A DNA stretch of 39,544 nt, taken from assembly GCA_030699455.1 (NCBI GenBank), contig JAUYMN010000007.1:1-39544 (forward strand), read 5' to 3'. The DNA is from Nanobdellota archaeon. Its GTDB lineage: Archaea; Nanobdellota; Nanobdellia; SCGC-AAA011-G17; UBA489. The notes under the pieces were generated by a model. It ran no database searches. It was not told the origin of the DNA and saw nothing but the letters and a program-made list of their open reading frames with translations. Below are positions 15,512 through 24,158 of this stretch, in pieces; position 1 is the first letter of the stretch; the number at the start of each line of letters is the position of its first letter. Made by a program: the position numbers and the translations under genes.

Positions 15512-16333
15512 ATGAGATTTCCAATAAAAAAGAGGGATAATAAGAACATTTCTAACTTTCTTTACGAAGATTTAGAGATAGCTAGAAAATTTGCAAAGAT
15601 AATGCATCAGGAATTCGGTTCATTCATCACGTCAATGGTATTATTCGGTTCAGCAACAAAAAACATACCTAATCCAAAAAGAGATATAGACATTATAATT
15701 ATACTCGATGACACAAGAATTCAATTTACTCAGGAATTGGTGCAGACATATAGGATAATACTGGAAAAGGCAATTGCAAAAGTGGACCCAAGAAGACTGC
15801 ACATTCAGTCAATGAAATTAACTTCATTTTGGGAGTACGCAAGGGCAGGAGATCCAGTGGCAATTAATATCTTAAGATCTGGTGTTGCATTGATAGACAC
15901 AAATGTCTTTGATCCGTTGCAGGCATTGCTTGACCAAGGGAGAATAAGACCAACACAGGAATCTATCTGGACATATTACACACTTGCACCTGCATCATTG
16001 CACAGGTCAAAACAGCATATACTATCTGCAACAATTGATTTATATTGGGCGGCGATTGATGCAGCACATGCTACATTAATGTCAATGGGAGAAATTCCGC
16101 CATCCCCCGATCATGTTGCTGGAATGCTGGATGAAAAAATATCGCCACATCAGATATCAAAGAAGTCAATAGACACAATGAAAGAACTATATCAGCTGTT
16201 CAAGGGAATTGTCCATAGGGACATAAAGTCAATTGCAGGCAAGGATTATGATAAATACAGGCAAAAAACAGAAGCATTTGTTAAAGAAATGAAGGATTTT
16301 ATAGAAACACAGCACCATCATAAAAAACATTAA
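15512..16333 (+). CDS. Nucleotidyltransferase with HEPN-like C-terminal region
   Basis: A 273-residue protein. The N-terminal half has the minimal nucleotidyltransferase motif LFGSATKN...KRDIDIIIILDD, with G46, S47 and the metal-binding D58 and D60. The C-terminal half is all-helical (SATIDLYWAAIDAAHATLMS, later ELYQLFKGIVHRDIKSIAGK), resembling a HEPN domain; the Arg/His pair near 215 could stand for the HEPN RNase motif but does not match Rx4-6H cleanly. Fused MNT-HEPN proteins can be toxin/antitoxin-like or modify nucleic acids; this one sits among housekeeping genes, so the role is open. Confidence 0.8.
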   Translation: MRFPIKKRDNKNISNFLYEDLEIARKFAKIMHQEFGSFITSMVLFGSATKNIPNPKRDIDIIIILDDTRIQFTQELVQTYRIILEKAIAKVDPRRLHIQSMKLTSFWEYARAGDPVAINILRSGVALIDTNVFDPLQALLDQGRIRPTQESIWTYYTLAPASLHRSKQHILSATIDLYWAAIDAAHATLMSMGEIPPSPDHVAGMLDEKISPHQISKKSIDTMKELYQLFKGIVHRDIKSIAGKDYDKYRQKTEAFVKEMKDFIETQHHHKKH

Positions 16334-16417
16334 TTCCGATTTTTATATCAAAGTATCTATGCCAATTTAAATCTTTTTAGTGTACATAAACAATTGGCAA
16401 ATTTATAATAAAATAAG

Positions 16418-16438
16418 GAATGAGGTTTTACCTCATTC
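16418..16438 (-). terminator. Terminator hairpin of the hypothetical gene
   Basis: GAATGAGG-TTTTA-CCTCATTC, a perfect eight-pair stem beginning at the stop codon of the minus-strand gene. On the minus strand it is followed by a T-rich stretch (CTTATTTTATTATAAA). Confidence 0.65.
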
Positions 16439-16918
16439 AGTTTCATTAGGTCTATTGTAGCTATCAGACAATGCGCGCATTACTGAATCAGCATATGCAT
16501 CCTGTAATTTATTAGGATTAGGTTCAAGACCCAATTCATTAGCAATAGGCATAACTGATGGATTAAAGAAAATCGTGTTTCCAATATCAAGAACCGACTT
16601 CTCAAGATTTGCTCTTATAGCAGTTTCTTGTCTTAAAATTCCAGGAACTCCTCGCTCTCTTAATGCATCGGCCTGTAGCATTCCACTTTCATAATTCCTA
16701 ACTGTTTCTGCTAATTTACTAACATAAGGTGCTAGAAGACCTTCAAGAACCCATGGCTCTCCCGGCCTTACAAAATCATTAGTTACTCCAATAAGTTTCT
16801 GGGCACTTTCTTCAGGTGTTGAGGTTCTGCTAAGGATGTCATTACAAATCCCATCCATACCTTCAAGAGATCCCTTGTATAAATTAAGGGCAGTTGGTCT
16901 TTCTGTATTTTCATTCAT
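16433..16918 (-). CDS. Hypothetical protein
   Basis: A 161-residue soluble, acidic, mostly helical protein with no recognised domain and no signal or membrane segment. Stretches such as YKGSLEGMDGICNDILSR, LLAPYVSKLAETVRNYESG and NLEKSVLDIGNTIFFNPS look like a compact helical fold. A good ribosome site (GAGGAGAT, 7 bases before ATG) sets the start, and a hairpin terminator ends it, so it is a monocistronic gene. It lies convergent with the nucleotidyltransferase and divergent from thiI. Confidence 0.62.
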   Translation of the reverse strand: MNENTERPTALNLYKGSLEGMDGICNDILSRTSTPEESAQKLIGVTNDFVRPGEPWVLEGLLAPYVSKLAETVRNYESGMLQADALRERGVPGILRQETAIRANLEKSVLDIGNTIFFNPSVMPIANELGLEPNPNKLQDAYADSVMRALSDSYNRPNETE

Positions 16919-17075
16919 TTTTTTATCTCCTCTAAATTACTATCCAATTATCATATCATCCCATATATATAAATCTTTCTATTTGTAATCACTATAAAGT
17001 AATAACCAAAATAATTATAAACCACACATCATCAAACTGCTTAAGAGCAGATATATCCAAAAGGAACCTCTTAAA

Positions 17076-18233
17076 ATGAAATACACCCATATCGTAGTGC
17101 ATTATGCAGAAATAGCCATAAAGGGCAAAAACAGACCATTCTTTGAAAGAACATTGATAGAAAACATAGTACATGCTATCAAAGGATTAAAGGCAGGCAG
17201 AATAAAACGCCAGTATGGACGCATAATCATAGAACTGACAGATGAATCAAAAACAGACCTAATCATCTCAAAACTTGAAAATATTCCTGGAATAAGCTCA
17301 TTCTCACCAGGAGTCAAAGCATCACACGAAATTGAAGACGTAAACAAAAAATCATTAACATTAATTTCTAATCTTCAGATAAATTCATTCGCAGTAAAAG
17401 CAAAAAGATCCTTTAAAAAATTCAAGTTAAAATCAATGGAACTTGCGAAAGAGGTTGGATCATACATTGCACAAGAAATCAAAAAGCCAGTTGATTTAGT
17501 GTCACCAGACTGCAGGGTTTTTTTGGAAGTTGTAGAGAATGGTGTGTATATCTACACTAAAAAGATTAGTGGTATTGGTGGACTTCCAGTCAGAGTATCA
17601 GGAAAAGTAATGGTATTATTGTCTGGAGGAATAGACTCCCCAGTAGCATCCTACCTTACACTAAAAAGAGGCTGCAGTAATATATACATTCATTTTCATT
17701 CAGAGCCACACACAAATATTTCTTCAAGATTAAAGGTTCAAGAATTGGCAAAGCATCTATCGAGATACCAGGGTGAAACAAAGATATTTATGGTTCCATT
17801 GATTGATATTCAGAAAGAAGTCATGCTAAAAACAAACAAGGATTATAGAATAATATTGTATAGAAGGTTTATGTTTAAATTAGCAGAGATGCTGGCAAGA
17901 AAAGAGAATGCAAAGGCACTGGTTACAGGAGAAAACCTTGGGCAGGTTGCATCACAGACAATTGAAAACATTAGTGTGATACACAATTCAGTTTCAATGC
18001 CGATAATACAGCCATTAATAACGTATGACAAGCAGGAAATAATAAATTTAGCAGAAAAGATAGGCACCTATGAAATTTCAATACAGCCACATGATGATTG
18101 CTGCTCTTTATTTGTGCCAAAACACCCGGCAACAAAATCAGATTTGCAGTCAGTCTTAAAGGAAGAAGAAAAATTAGATGTTAAAAATCTTATTTATAAC
18201 ACATTAAAGAAGGTAGAAAAGATAAATATTTAG
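17076..18233 (+). CDS. thiI: tRNA 4-thiouridine synthase ThiI (no rhodanese domain)
   Basis: A 385-residue protein. Residues 1-60 are the N-terminal ferredoxin-like domain, 61-165 the THUMP RNA-binding domain, and from about 177 the PP-loop ATPase domain with LLSGGIDSPVAS (SGGIDS at 183-188). Later motifs are TGENLGQVASQT near 283-294 and HDDCCSLFVPKHPAT near 344-358. The enzyme adenylates U8 of tRNA and transfers sulfur to make s4U8. The C-terminal rhodanese domain of bacterial ThiI is absent, as in most archaea, so another sulfur carrier must serve; the adjacent cysteines in DDCC may take part. Its TAG stop shares bases with the stop of the convergent gene on the other strand. Confidence 0.94.
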   Translation: MKYTHIVVHYAEIAIKGKNRPFFERTLIENIVHAIKGLKAGRIKRQYGRIIIELTDESKTDLIISKLENIPGISSFSPGVKASHEIEDVNKKSLTLISNLQINSFAVKAKRSFKKFKLKSMELAKEVGSYIAQEIKKPVDLVSPDCRVFLEVVENGVYIYTKKISGIGGLPVRVSGKVMVLLSGGIDSPVASYLTLKRGCSNIYIHFHSEPHTNISSRLKVQELAKHLSRYQGETKIFMVPLIDIQKEVMLKTNKDYRIILYRRFMFKLAEMLARKENAKALVTGENLGQVASQTIENISVIHNSVSMPIIQPLITYDKQEIINLAEKIGTYEISIQPHDDCCSLFVPKHPATKSDLQSVLKEEEKLDVKNLIYNTLKKVEKINI

Positions 18234-20884
18234 TGGATACGCTTCTTCCCAGGTTTTATTTTCTTTGTATAAATAATGATTGCAGTGATGATTAAGATTG
18301 CAACAAGACCAGAAAGGAACCCAAAGACTGCTTTCTGTACGCCTAAAATAAAATCTTCCTTCCTAGAAGTTACAATTATATTGTCTCCATTATCTTCATT
18401 GTCATCCTTTGGCTTTTCAAGATTTACCGGGCTGACTTTTTTCTTAATTACTGGGCTAGGATCATAATTTCCATTGCTTTCGTCAGAACCACCTCCGCCT
18501 CCGCCACCGGAACCACCGTTAGAATCATCATTATCTTCACTGCTCATCACACCTTCTGTCAGTGTAAAAAATACAGCAGAGCGTGGTGCAAAGGTTTCTG
18601 TGAATGAAAAATCATCACTAACGCCCATAACTTCAACAACATTGCCATCAGAAGTATACCTTTTTAAAACATAATCTGTTCCTACATCCAGACCATAATC
18701 ATTAAAATCAACATTAGCATTTACAGTCTTTTGATTATCATTGTAATTTAAGAAGAAGAATCCAATATCTCCTTGATAGGATCTCCATACAGAATTAAGA
18801 ACTTCTTTTCCATGGACCCTATTTTGCTTGCTGTCTGGGCAGTTTGACGGATTCGTGCTATCATCAAAACAAAATTTCTTTACAACATTAGGAGAATCTG
18901 TTGGCAATTCTCTTAGTAATTCACCATAAGTTAAATAATCACGCACAGATTTTCTTAAAGAAATAATATCTTTGTAAAATTTAGCATAATTTGAGATAAT
19001 GCCTCCAAGCACTTCGTATCCAGGATGATTGCCAAGCTCATAGTTTAAACCAAGACCAAGCTCATAAGCTGCTTCTTGGACAGTTGGGACAGCACCAAGT
19101 ATAACGCCTTTTGCAAGAGTAAAGGTGACATCACCATAATTAGTATATCCATTAATAAGATAATTAACTTTCGGGTTGCTAATCATAACAGCATAGTCAT
19201 GATACACAGTAGGGAACAACGGAATGCTTACAGTATTTATATCATCCCCTATTACTGGAGGATCATAAATTCCAGATACACCAACAGTATCAGAAACACG
19301 AATATATTTCTCATCCTCACGTTCATAAAATGTAATATAGTTTGGATTAACTCCGCGTCCAGCATTTCTTACCTTTCCCATAAGCTCAGCATAACCATTG
19401 TAGATATAATTCCCACCCATACCCAACGGATGATAGTTATGTTCCTCATTAAAGTCTCCAAACCAAGATGCGTAAGGGTTATCAAAATAATTTCCACTTG
19501 CGCCGATAGCAATAAAATTATTACTTGCTAATCCAGCATAATTGCTTTGCCAGTCACTATTTGAAACATCTACGACAACAACATCTTCTGCGTCTGGTTC
19601 ATTATGAAAAGCACGCATCATATTGCCATTTCTGTCCAGCAACACTGTGTGTTCAAGAGCATTCCATTGGGGTATATTCTTATCTATTGCAAAGGTCAGT
19701 GAGTAAACTGTACTTTTTATCCCATAACCATTCAGCGAATTAAGAAAGTTTGGAAAATTATTCTTAGGGGTGTATTTTCCATAATCGGGATGATTGCTTC
19801 CAGTTGGATTATTTGTCCAAAACCATGCAAATATCATTTCATTATCTGCCCCATAAAACTCCTGTGCATCATTATATTTTTGAGCATGTTGCTGATAATT
19901 ATCATAATTCTGAAGGGCAGTAAGAGTTATCAAATCAAGATCCTTATGCCATTGAGGTACATCACTTCTGGTCTTCAGTTTCCCCCGTGAGAGCATTGGG
20001 GTTTGTTGAGCCCACTGGCGGTAAATTTTTGCTGCGTCATACCATTCTCCTTCATAAACACCAACAAGAAGATCATAAGGCAGTACTAAATCATTTCCAG
20101 AAGATGCACTCCCTTCAACATAATGACCAAATTCATGAGTAAAGCTGGCACCATCAGCATCCCAATCCTGTCTCTTAAGATATGTTCCATATGGATCATT
20201 GGTTGCCATATATAATCCATCACCATTTTCAGTATAATATGGAGAAAGCTGCATTTGTACGCCGTTGGATCTTCTGGACTTTGGCTCATTTATGGTGTTT
20301 GCAGGATTTCTGATAAGCCATCCAGTTTCAGTAGAATCCACAGCGTAGGTATTTTGAGTAGAGTCCTTTTTTATTTTGAATGGAAGTGTAATATAATCAA
20401 TGGAATGGCTGAGCATATTGTTATCAACATTTATTCTCCATCTGGAATTCTTTTCACTATCCTCTAAACTTATTGCTAAATCAATATCTGCAAATTCACC
20501 ATCTGCCAATTCACAACTATCCCATTTAAATGTTAATTTTTCAGTGGATCCCAGCTTATTTTTATCATAAGTTACTTTTTCACAGTTTGAGCCGACCGCA
20601 TATGAATCAGTGACAAAATCATTTTCTCCGCTAGGTTTTTTAACATCAAAAATTTTCATTTTCCACATTGTTGAACTATCAAATTCAAAAATATAATCAG
20701 TTTCTTTATTAGTAACACTCATAAGCTGCACGGCCTTACCTTCCATTTCAAATTTCAAAGAGAGATAATTATTTTCTATATATACCGCTTCCTTACTGTT
20801 TGAACCATCATCAATACCCTCAGTAGCAAAAACAAAACCACTCACAAGGACAATGAATACGGTAAACAAAAACGCTATTTTCAT
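18230..20884 (-). CDS. Large exported glycoside-hydrolase-like protein with C-terminal anchor
   Basis: An 884-residue surface protein. A signal peptide covers residues 1-20 (KIAFLFTVFIVLVSGFVFAT). The N-terminal 270 residues are beta-rich, and from about 280 a catalytic TIM-barrel-like region follows, opening with YRQWAQQTPMLSRGKLKTRS and continuing through MIFAWFWTNNPTGSNHPDYG and AIGASGNYFDNPYASWFGDF. I read it as a DUF6259-like glycosidase; candidate acidic residues are present but not assignable by eye. A C-terminal beta domain near 700-780 is followed by a Ser/Gly/Asp linker with a run of Gly, then a membrane helix (FGFLSGLVAILIITAIIIYT) and a basic tail. It may act on a host or neighbour cell's surface sugars. 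A TATA-like TTTATATATAC lies about 25 nt upstream. Confidence 0.75.
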   Translation of the reverse strand: MKIAFLFTVFIVLVSGFVFATEGIDDGSNSKEAVYIENNYLSLKFEMEGKAVQLMSVTNKETDYIFEFDSSTMWKMKIFDVKKPSGENDFVTDSYAVGSNCEKVTYDKNKLGSTEKLTFKWDSCELADGEFADIDLAISLEDSEKNSRWRINVDNNMLSHSIDYITLPFKIKKDSTQNTYAVDSTETGWLIRNPANTINEPKSRRSNGVQMQLSPYYTENGDGLYMATNDPYGTYLKRQDWDADGASFTHEFGHYVEGSASSGNDLVLPYDLLVGVYEGEWYDAAKIYRQWAQQTPMLSRGKLKTRSDVPQWHKDLDLITLTALQNYDNYQQHAQKYNDAQEFYGADNEMIFAWFWTNNPTGSNHPDYGKYTPKNNFPNFLNSLNGYGIKSTVYSLTFAIDKNIPQWNALEHTVLLDRNGNMMRAFHNEPDAEDVVVVDVSNSDWQSNYAGLASNNFIAIGASGNYFDNPYASWFGDFNEEHNYHPLGMGGNYIYNGYAELMGKVRNAGRGVNPNYITFYEREDEKYIRVSDTVGVSGIYDPPVIGDDINTVSIPLFPTVYHDYAVMISNPKVNYLINGYTNYGDVTFTLAKGVILGAVPTVQEAAYELGLGLNYELGNHPGYEVLGGIISNYAKFYKDIISLRKSVRDYLTYGELLRELPTDSPNVVKKFCFDDSTNPSNCPDSKQNRVHGKEVLNSVWRSYQGDIGFFFLNYNDNQKTVNANVDFNDYGLDVGTDYVLKRYTSDGNVVEVMGVSDDFSFTETFAPRSAVFFTLTEGVMSSEDNDDSNGGSGGGGGGGSDESNGNYDPSPVIKKKVSPVNLEKPKDDNEDNGDNIIVTSRKEDFILGVQKAVFGFLSGLVAILIITAIIIYTKKIKPGKKRIH

Positions 20885-21052
20885 ATATTAATAGCTTAAA
20901 AAAGTATATATAAACCTTATGAATTATTTTAACACTCTTATGTGATAGCATTTAAATGTGGGCAGGATTTCATAAGTAAGATTAAGTAGTTTAAAGTACG
21001 GTTAAACAAAATAATTTTGTGATACTGCACGCATTCAAAATCAACAGCAAAG

Positions 21053-21060
21053 CTTATAAA
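21053..21060 (+). promoter_or_regulatory. TATA box of the 16S rRNA gene
   Basis: CTTATAAA preceded by a purine-rich GCAAAG that could serve as the BRE. It would place transcription start near 21085, giving a leader of about 190 nt that includes the left strand of the pre-16S processing stem. Confidence 0.5.
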
Positions 21061-21206
21061 CCAAAAATCTGCAATTCTATCTACAACAATCCAGTGTGTG
21101 GAGATTAGTGTTGATAGGGGGAAATTATTCTCTCAATCGGTATAATTTTTCTACTACTGTATTTGTTTAGATGTTAACACATCGCAATGAATACTCAAAA
21201 AAGTAC

Positions 21207-21220
21207 GATGTAGGCATGAC
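21207..21220 (+). other. Pre-16S processing stem, left strand (partner 23622-23635)
   Basis: TAGGCATGAC at 21211-21220 is perfectly complementary to GTCATGCCTA at 23622-23631; four more pairs (three of them G-U) extend the stem outward to 14. Archaeal pre-16S transcripts form such a long-range stem flanking the rRNA, with a bulge-helix-bulge cut by the splicing endonuclease. The location on both sides of the gene, 58 nt before its 5' end and 45 nt after its 3' end, fits. Confidence 0.7.
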
Positions 21221-21993
21221 AGATGATAGATGATAGCGTATTAGAAAACTCAGTTAATTCCTAATATAGATCGTACAATTCCCGTTGATCCTGCGGGAGG
21301 TCGCTGCTATCGGGATTCGAATTAGGCATGCAAGTCAAGATCTCTTCGGAGGTCGGCGAAAGGCTCAGTAACACGTCGATAATCTGCCCTATGGTCTGGG
21401 ATACGCTCGGGAAACTGAGTATAATACCGGATATGAGAAAGTCACTGGAAAGTTCTTTCTCTGAAAGGTTACGCCATAGGATGAGTCGGCGGCTGATTAG
21501 GCTGTTGGTGAGGTAACGGCTCACCAAACCGATGATCAGTAGGGGGTATGAGAGTACTGTCCTCGAGAAGGGCACTGAGACAAGGGCCCTAGCCCTAAGG
21601 GGTGCAGCAGCCACGAAAACTTTACAATGCGCGAAAGCGCGATAGGGGAATCCCGAGTGCTTGCCTTACGGCAGGCTTTTGTTAAGTGTAAGGAGCTTGA
21701 CGAATAAGTGGTGGGTAATACTGGTGCCAGCCGCCGCGGTAACACCAGAGCCACTAGTGGGGGCCATTTTTATTGGGTCTAAAGCGTCCGTAGCCTGTCT
21801 GAAAAGTCCTTTGTGAAATTGTTCGGCTTAACCGAGCAGCGTGCAAGGGAAACTATCGGACTTGGGACCGGGAGACGATAAGAGTATACCTTGGGGAGCG
21901 GTTAAATGTTTTAATCCTTGGTAGACTACCGATAGCGAAGGCACTTATCGAGAACGGGTCTGACGGTCAGGGACGAAGGCTGGGGGAGCAAAC

Positions 21994-22824
21994 TAGCGCC
22001 AAGATAGCTTTATAAACAAAGAAGTTTAGGGGGTTACATGAGGATTAGACAACTCGTGAAACTTTCATCCTATCTTTTATCCGACGGAGGAATATCACCA
22101 AGAGGCAAAAATTCATACACAATATATTTCAGTAATAACGATGCTTCTTTGGTTGATAATTTTCAGATTCAACTTAAAAAATGTATTCACAAAGAGGGAT
22201 ACAAATCTTTAAGAAAAAATGGATCAACCTTCGTAAAAATACACTCAAAAAATTTAGCTAAGGAATTATTTAAAGTCTCTAAGTCATATAGGACAAAAGC
22301 TTGTAAAAACAATCCAATTTGTCCGCATATAAAAAATAAGAGACCAGCACACATCAATACAATATTGGTTGATGGAATTGAATATCCTGCTGCAGAAATA
22401 CCAGTTGAGTTATTAAAAAAAGATAAAACCCTTGCAAAAGATTTTTTAAGAATATATGCAAGTTGTGATGGAGGAGTTTCAGTTTCAGCTGCAAAAAATA
22501 AAAAAAATTCCATTTTTTTAGTAAGGAAAATTTTTATTGAAGTAGCACATCCTACATTGAAGCAGCAAATTTATACACTGCTCAAACATCTAAAATATAA
22601 CCCTAAGTGTTACAAAACAAGCATAAGATTAACTACAAAAGAAGATTTTATAAAGTTTCATAAAGAGATTGGTTTTATTAAAAAATCAAAAATATCAAAA
22701 CATTCAAAGAATTTTGTTGGTTATGAAAAAAATAAAGTTCTCAAGATGTTAATTGATTCTTATAATAATCCTCAAAATCTCCTAAATTTATTGTTGAAGA
22801 ATTAATCTTGGTCTAGGCTCAGAA
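21994..22824 (+). other. Archaeal-type 16S rRNA intron (about 831 nt)
   Basis: Joining ...GGGGGAGCAAAC to CGGATTAGATACCC restores the archaeal consensus exactly, which sets the boundaries to within one or two bases. The insertion corresponds to about E. coli position 781, a place where 16S introns are known in other archaea. Close to the ends, 21998-22005 can pair with 22805-22812 (eight pairs), and CTAG at 21993-21996 faces CTAG at 22813-22816. This is the stem expected of a bulge-helix-bulge intron cut by the tRNA splicing endonuclease. The exact bulges could not be resolved by eye. Confidence 0.88.
22038..22805 (+). CDS. LAGLIDADG homing endonuclease in the 16S intron
   Basis: A 255-residue protein with two LAGLIDADG motifs: LSSYLLSDGGI near residues 9-19 (Asp16) and FLRIYASCDGGV near 136-147 (Asp144). 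A double-motif monomer of this size fits a homing endonuclease that cuts intron-less 16S genes at the insertion site. The ATG is preceded by AGGGGGTTAC, a possible ribosome site. The stop codon lies at the first pairs of the closing intron stem. Base composition is much richer in A/T than the rRNA around it. The frame is intact, so the intron may still be mobile. Confidence 0.92.
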   Translation: MRIRQLVKLSSYLLSDGGISPRGKNSYTIYFSNNDASLVDNFQIQLKKCIHKEGYKSLRKNGSTFVKIHSKNLAKELFKVSKSYRTKACKNNPICPHIKNKRPAHINTILVDGIEYPAAEIPVELLKKDKTLAKDFLRIYASCDGGVSVSAAKNKKNSIFLVRKIFIEVAHPTLKQQIYTLLKHLKYNPKCYKTSIRLTTKEDFIKFHKEIGFIKKSKISKHSKNFVGYEKNKVLKMLIDSYNNPQNLLNLLLKN

Positions 22825-23749
22825 CGGATTAGATACCCGTGTAGTCCCAGCAGTAAACGCTGCCCATTATGTGTTGCGTATCCCACGAGGGTATGCAGTG
22901 CCGTAGCGAAGGCGTTAAATGGGCCACCTGGGTAGTACGGTCGCAAGACTGAAACTTTAAGGAATTGGCGGGGGAGCACTACAATCGGTGACGCGTGCGG
23001 TTTAATTTAACTCCACACAGAGAATCTCACCAGCAGCGACGGCAGTATGAAGGTCAGATTGAAGGTCTTACCTGACGAGCCGAGAGATGTTGCATGGCCG
23101 CCGTCAGCTCGTGCCGCAAGGTGTCCGGTTAAGTCCGGCAACGAGCAAGACCTGTACTTCTATTTGCTAACGAGTCCTCCGGGATGATCGAGCACAATAG
23201 CGGGACTGCCTTGGTAACAAGGAGGAAGGTGCAGGCAACGGTAGGTCTGTATGACTCGAATCTGCTGGGCTACACGCGCGCGGCAATGTCTAGTACAATT
23301 GGATGCAACTCCGAAAGGAGAAGCTAATCCCCGAAAGCTAGGCCTAGTACAGATTGAGGGTTGTAACTTACCCTCATGACGCTGGAATCGATAGTAATCG
23401 CTTGTCATCAGCAAGCGGTGAATACGTCCCTGTTCCTTGCACACACTGCCCGTCAAATCAACCGAGCAGGGTTTAAGTGAGGGTTGCATTACGGTGCGAT
23501 TCGAACTTAGATTCAGTGAGGTGGGTTAAGTCGTCACAAGGTATCCGTAGGGGAACCTGCGGATGGATCACCTCCTATTTTTTAAAAATGCTGAGAAATC
23601 TTTATGCTGTCAGTCAAAATTGTCATGCCTATGTTTATTTTTGTTTTTCTTTAGAAGAAGAGGCACTCTAAAAATAGTAGGAGTATTATTTTTTCTTCAT
23701 CTTTTCCAATTGATAAAACACCAATCTCCATAGAATCTTCATCAAATAA

Positions 23750-23953
23750 TTTTTTGATGCGATAATATCAATAGGAGTTATCTCTCACAATAAAATCCAA
23801 GGCATTTGTAAAACAATTAAAGAAATGAAAAGAGTACTAAAACTACAAGATTTTGTCTTCATCAATGTCCACAGAAACAGAAAATACACAAAAATAAATT
23901 CTAAGAAAGTATTGCCATTCGAAGTGGAAAGAAATTTATGTAAGATAACTTGA
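23750..23953 (+). pseudogene. Fragment of a class I SAM-dependent methyltransferase
   Basis: After a stop at 23747-23749 the frame reads FFDAIISIGVISHNKIQGIC, KTIKEMKRVLKLQDFVFINV, HRNRKYTKINSKK and ends at TGA 23951-23953. This is the motif-IV to post-motif region of methyltransferases (DAIIS...VIHH...I..TI.E..RVLK.GGFVFI.V). The SAM-binding front part and the C-terminal third are missing, and LQD replaces the usual PGG. It is a decayed remnant downstream of the 16S gene. Outside it, 23578-24158 holds the right strand of the 16S processing stem (23622-23635) and nothing else I can identify. Confidence 0.6.
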
Positions 23954-24158
23954 CCAAGAACTTGCGTTCTCCCGATGATGGAGAAAGGTGATTAGCATAT
24001 TACAATTTTGATAAATAAACATTAACAAAGGAATTTAAAAATTCTAAACATTTGGTTTGGTTCTGATAAACGTCACTTTGATCTCCTTGATAAATTAAAA
24101 TACTAGCATAAGTTAATTGCCTGTCGTGTTAGCCTCCAGCTTGCTGTGTCTGGGTTCT

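Larger units (their letters stand above)
20885..21277 (+). other. 16S promoter and leader region
   Basis: No protein gene is seen. The stretch carries the divergent promoter of the surface-protein gene at its left end, the 16S TATA box at 21053-21060, and a roughly 200-nt leader with the left strand of the processing stem (21207-21220). Confidence 0.6.
21278..23577 (+). rRNA. 16S ribosomal RNA, interrupted by an intron
   Basis: Both ends are recognisable: ATTCCCGTTGATCCTGCGGG at the 5' end and GGATCACCTCCT at the 3' end, with the anti-SD CCTCCT at 23571-23576. The 515-region GTGCCAGCCGCCGCGGTAA (21724-21742), AGGAATTGGCGGGGGAGCAC (near 22959-22978) and GGTTAAGTCCGGCAACGAGC are all present. 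Exons are about 21278-21993 and 22825-23577, together about 1,469 nt, a normal 16S length. Some positions conserved almost everywhere differ (see findings). No 23S, 5S or spacer tRNA follows, so the rRNA genes are unlinked here. The sequence is archaeal in character and divergent, consistent with a DPANN lineage. Confidence 0.97.

Noticed and set aside
18230-18233. Shared stop bases of thiI and the surface-protein gene as a regulatory overlap
   Set aside because: A four-base convergent overlap is common in compact genomes and carries no further signal here.
18276-18674. Plus-strand frames antisense to the surface glycosidase gene, including a Pro-rich one
   Set aside because: They mirror the Gly/Ser linker and the biased codons of the real gene.
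21261-21614. Open reading frames on either strand inside the 16S exons
   Set aside because: They lie over conserved rRNA and have no protein-like features; the same holds for frames at 21536-21754 and 23160-23489.
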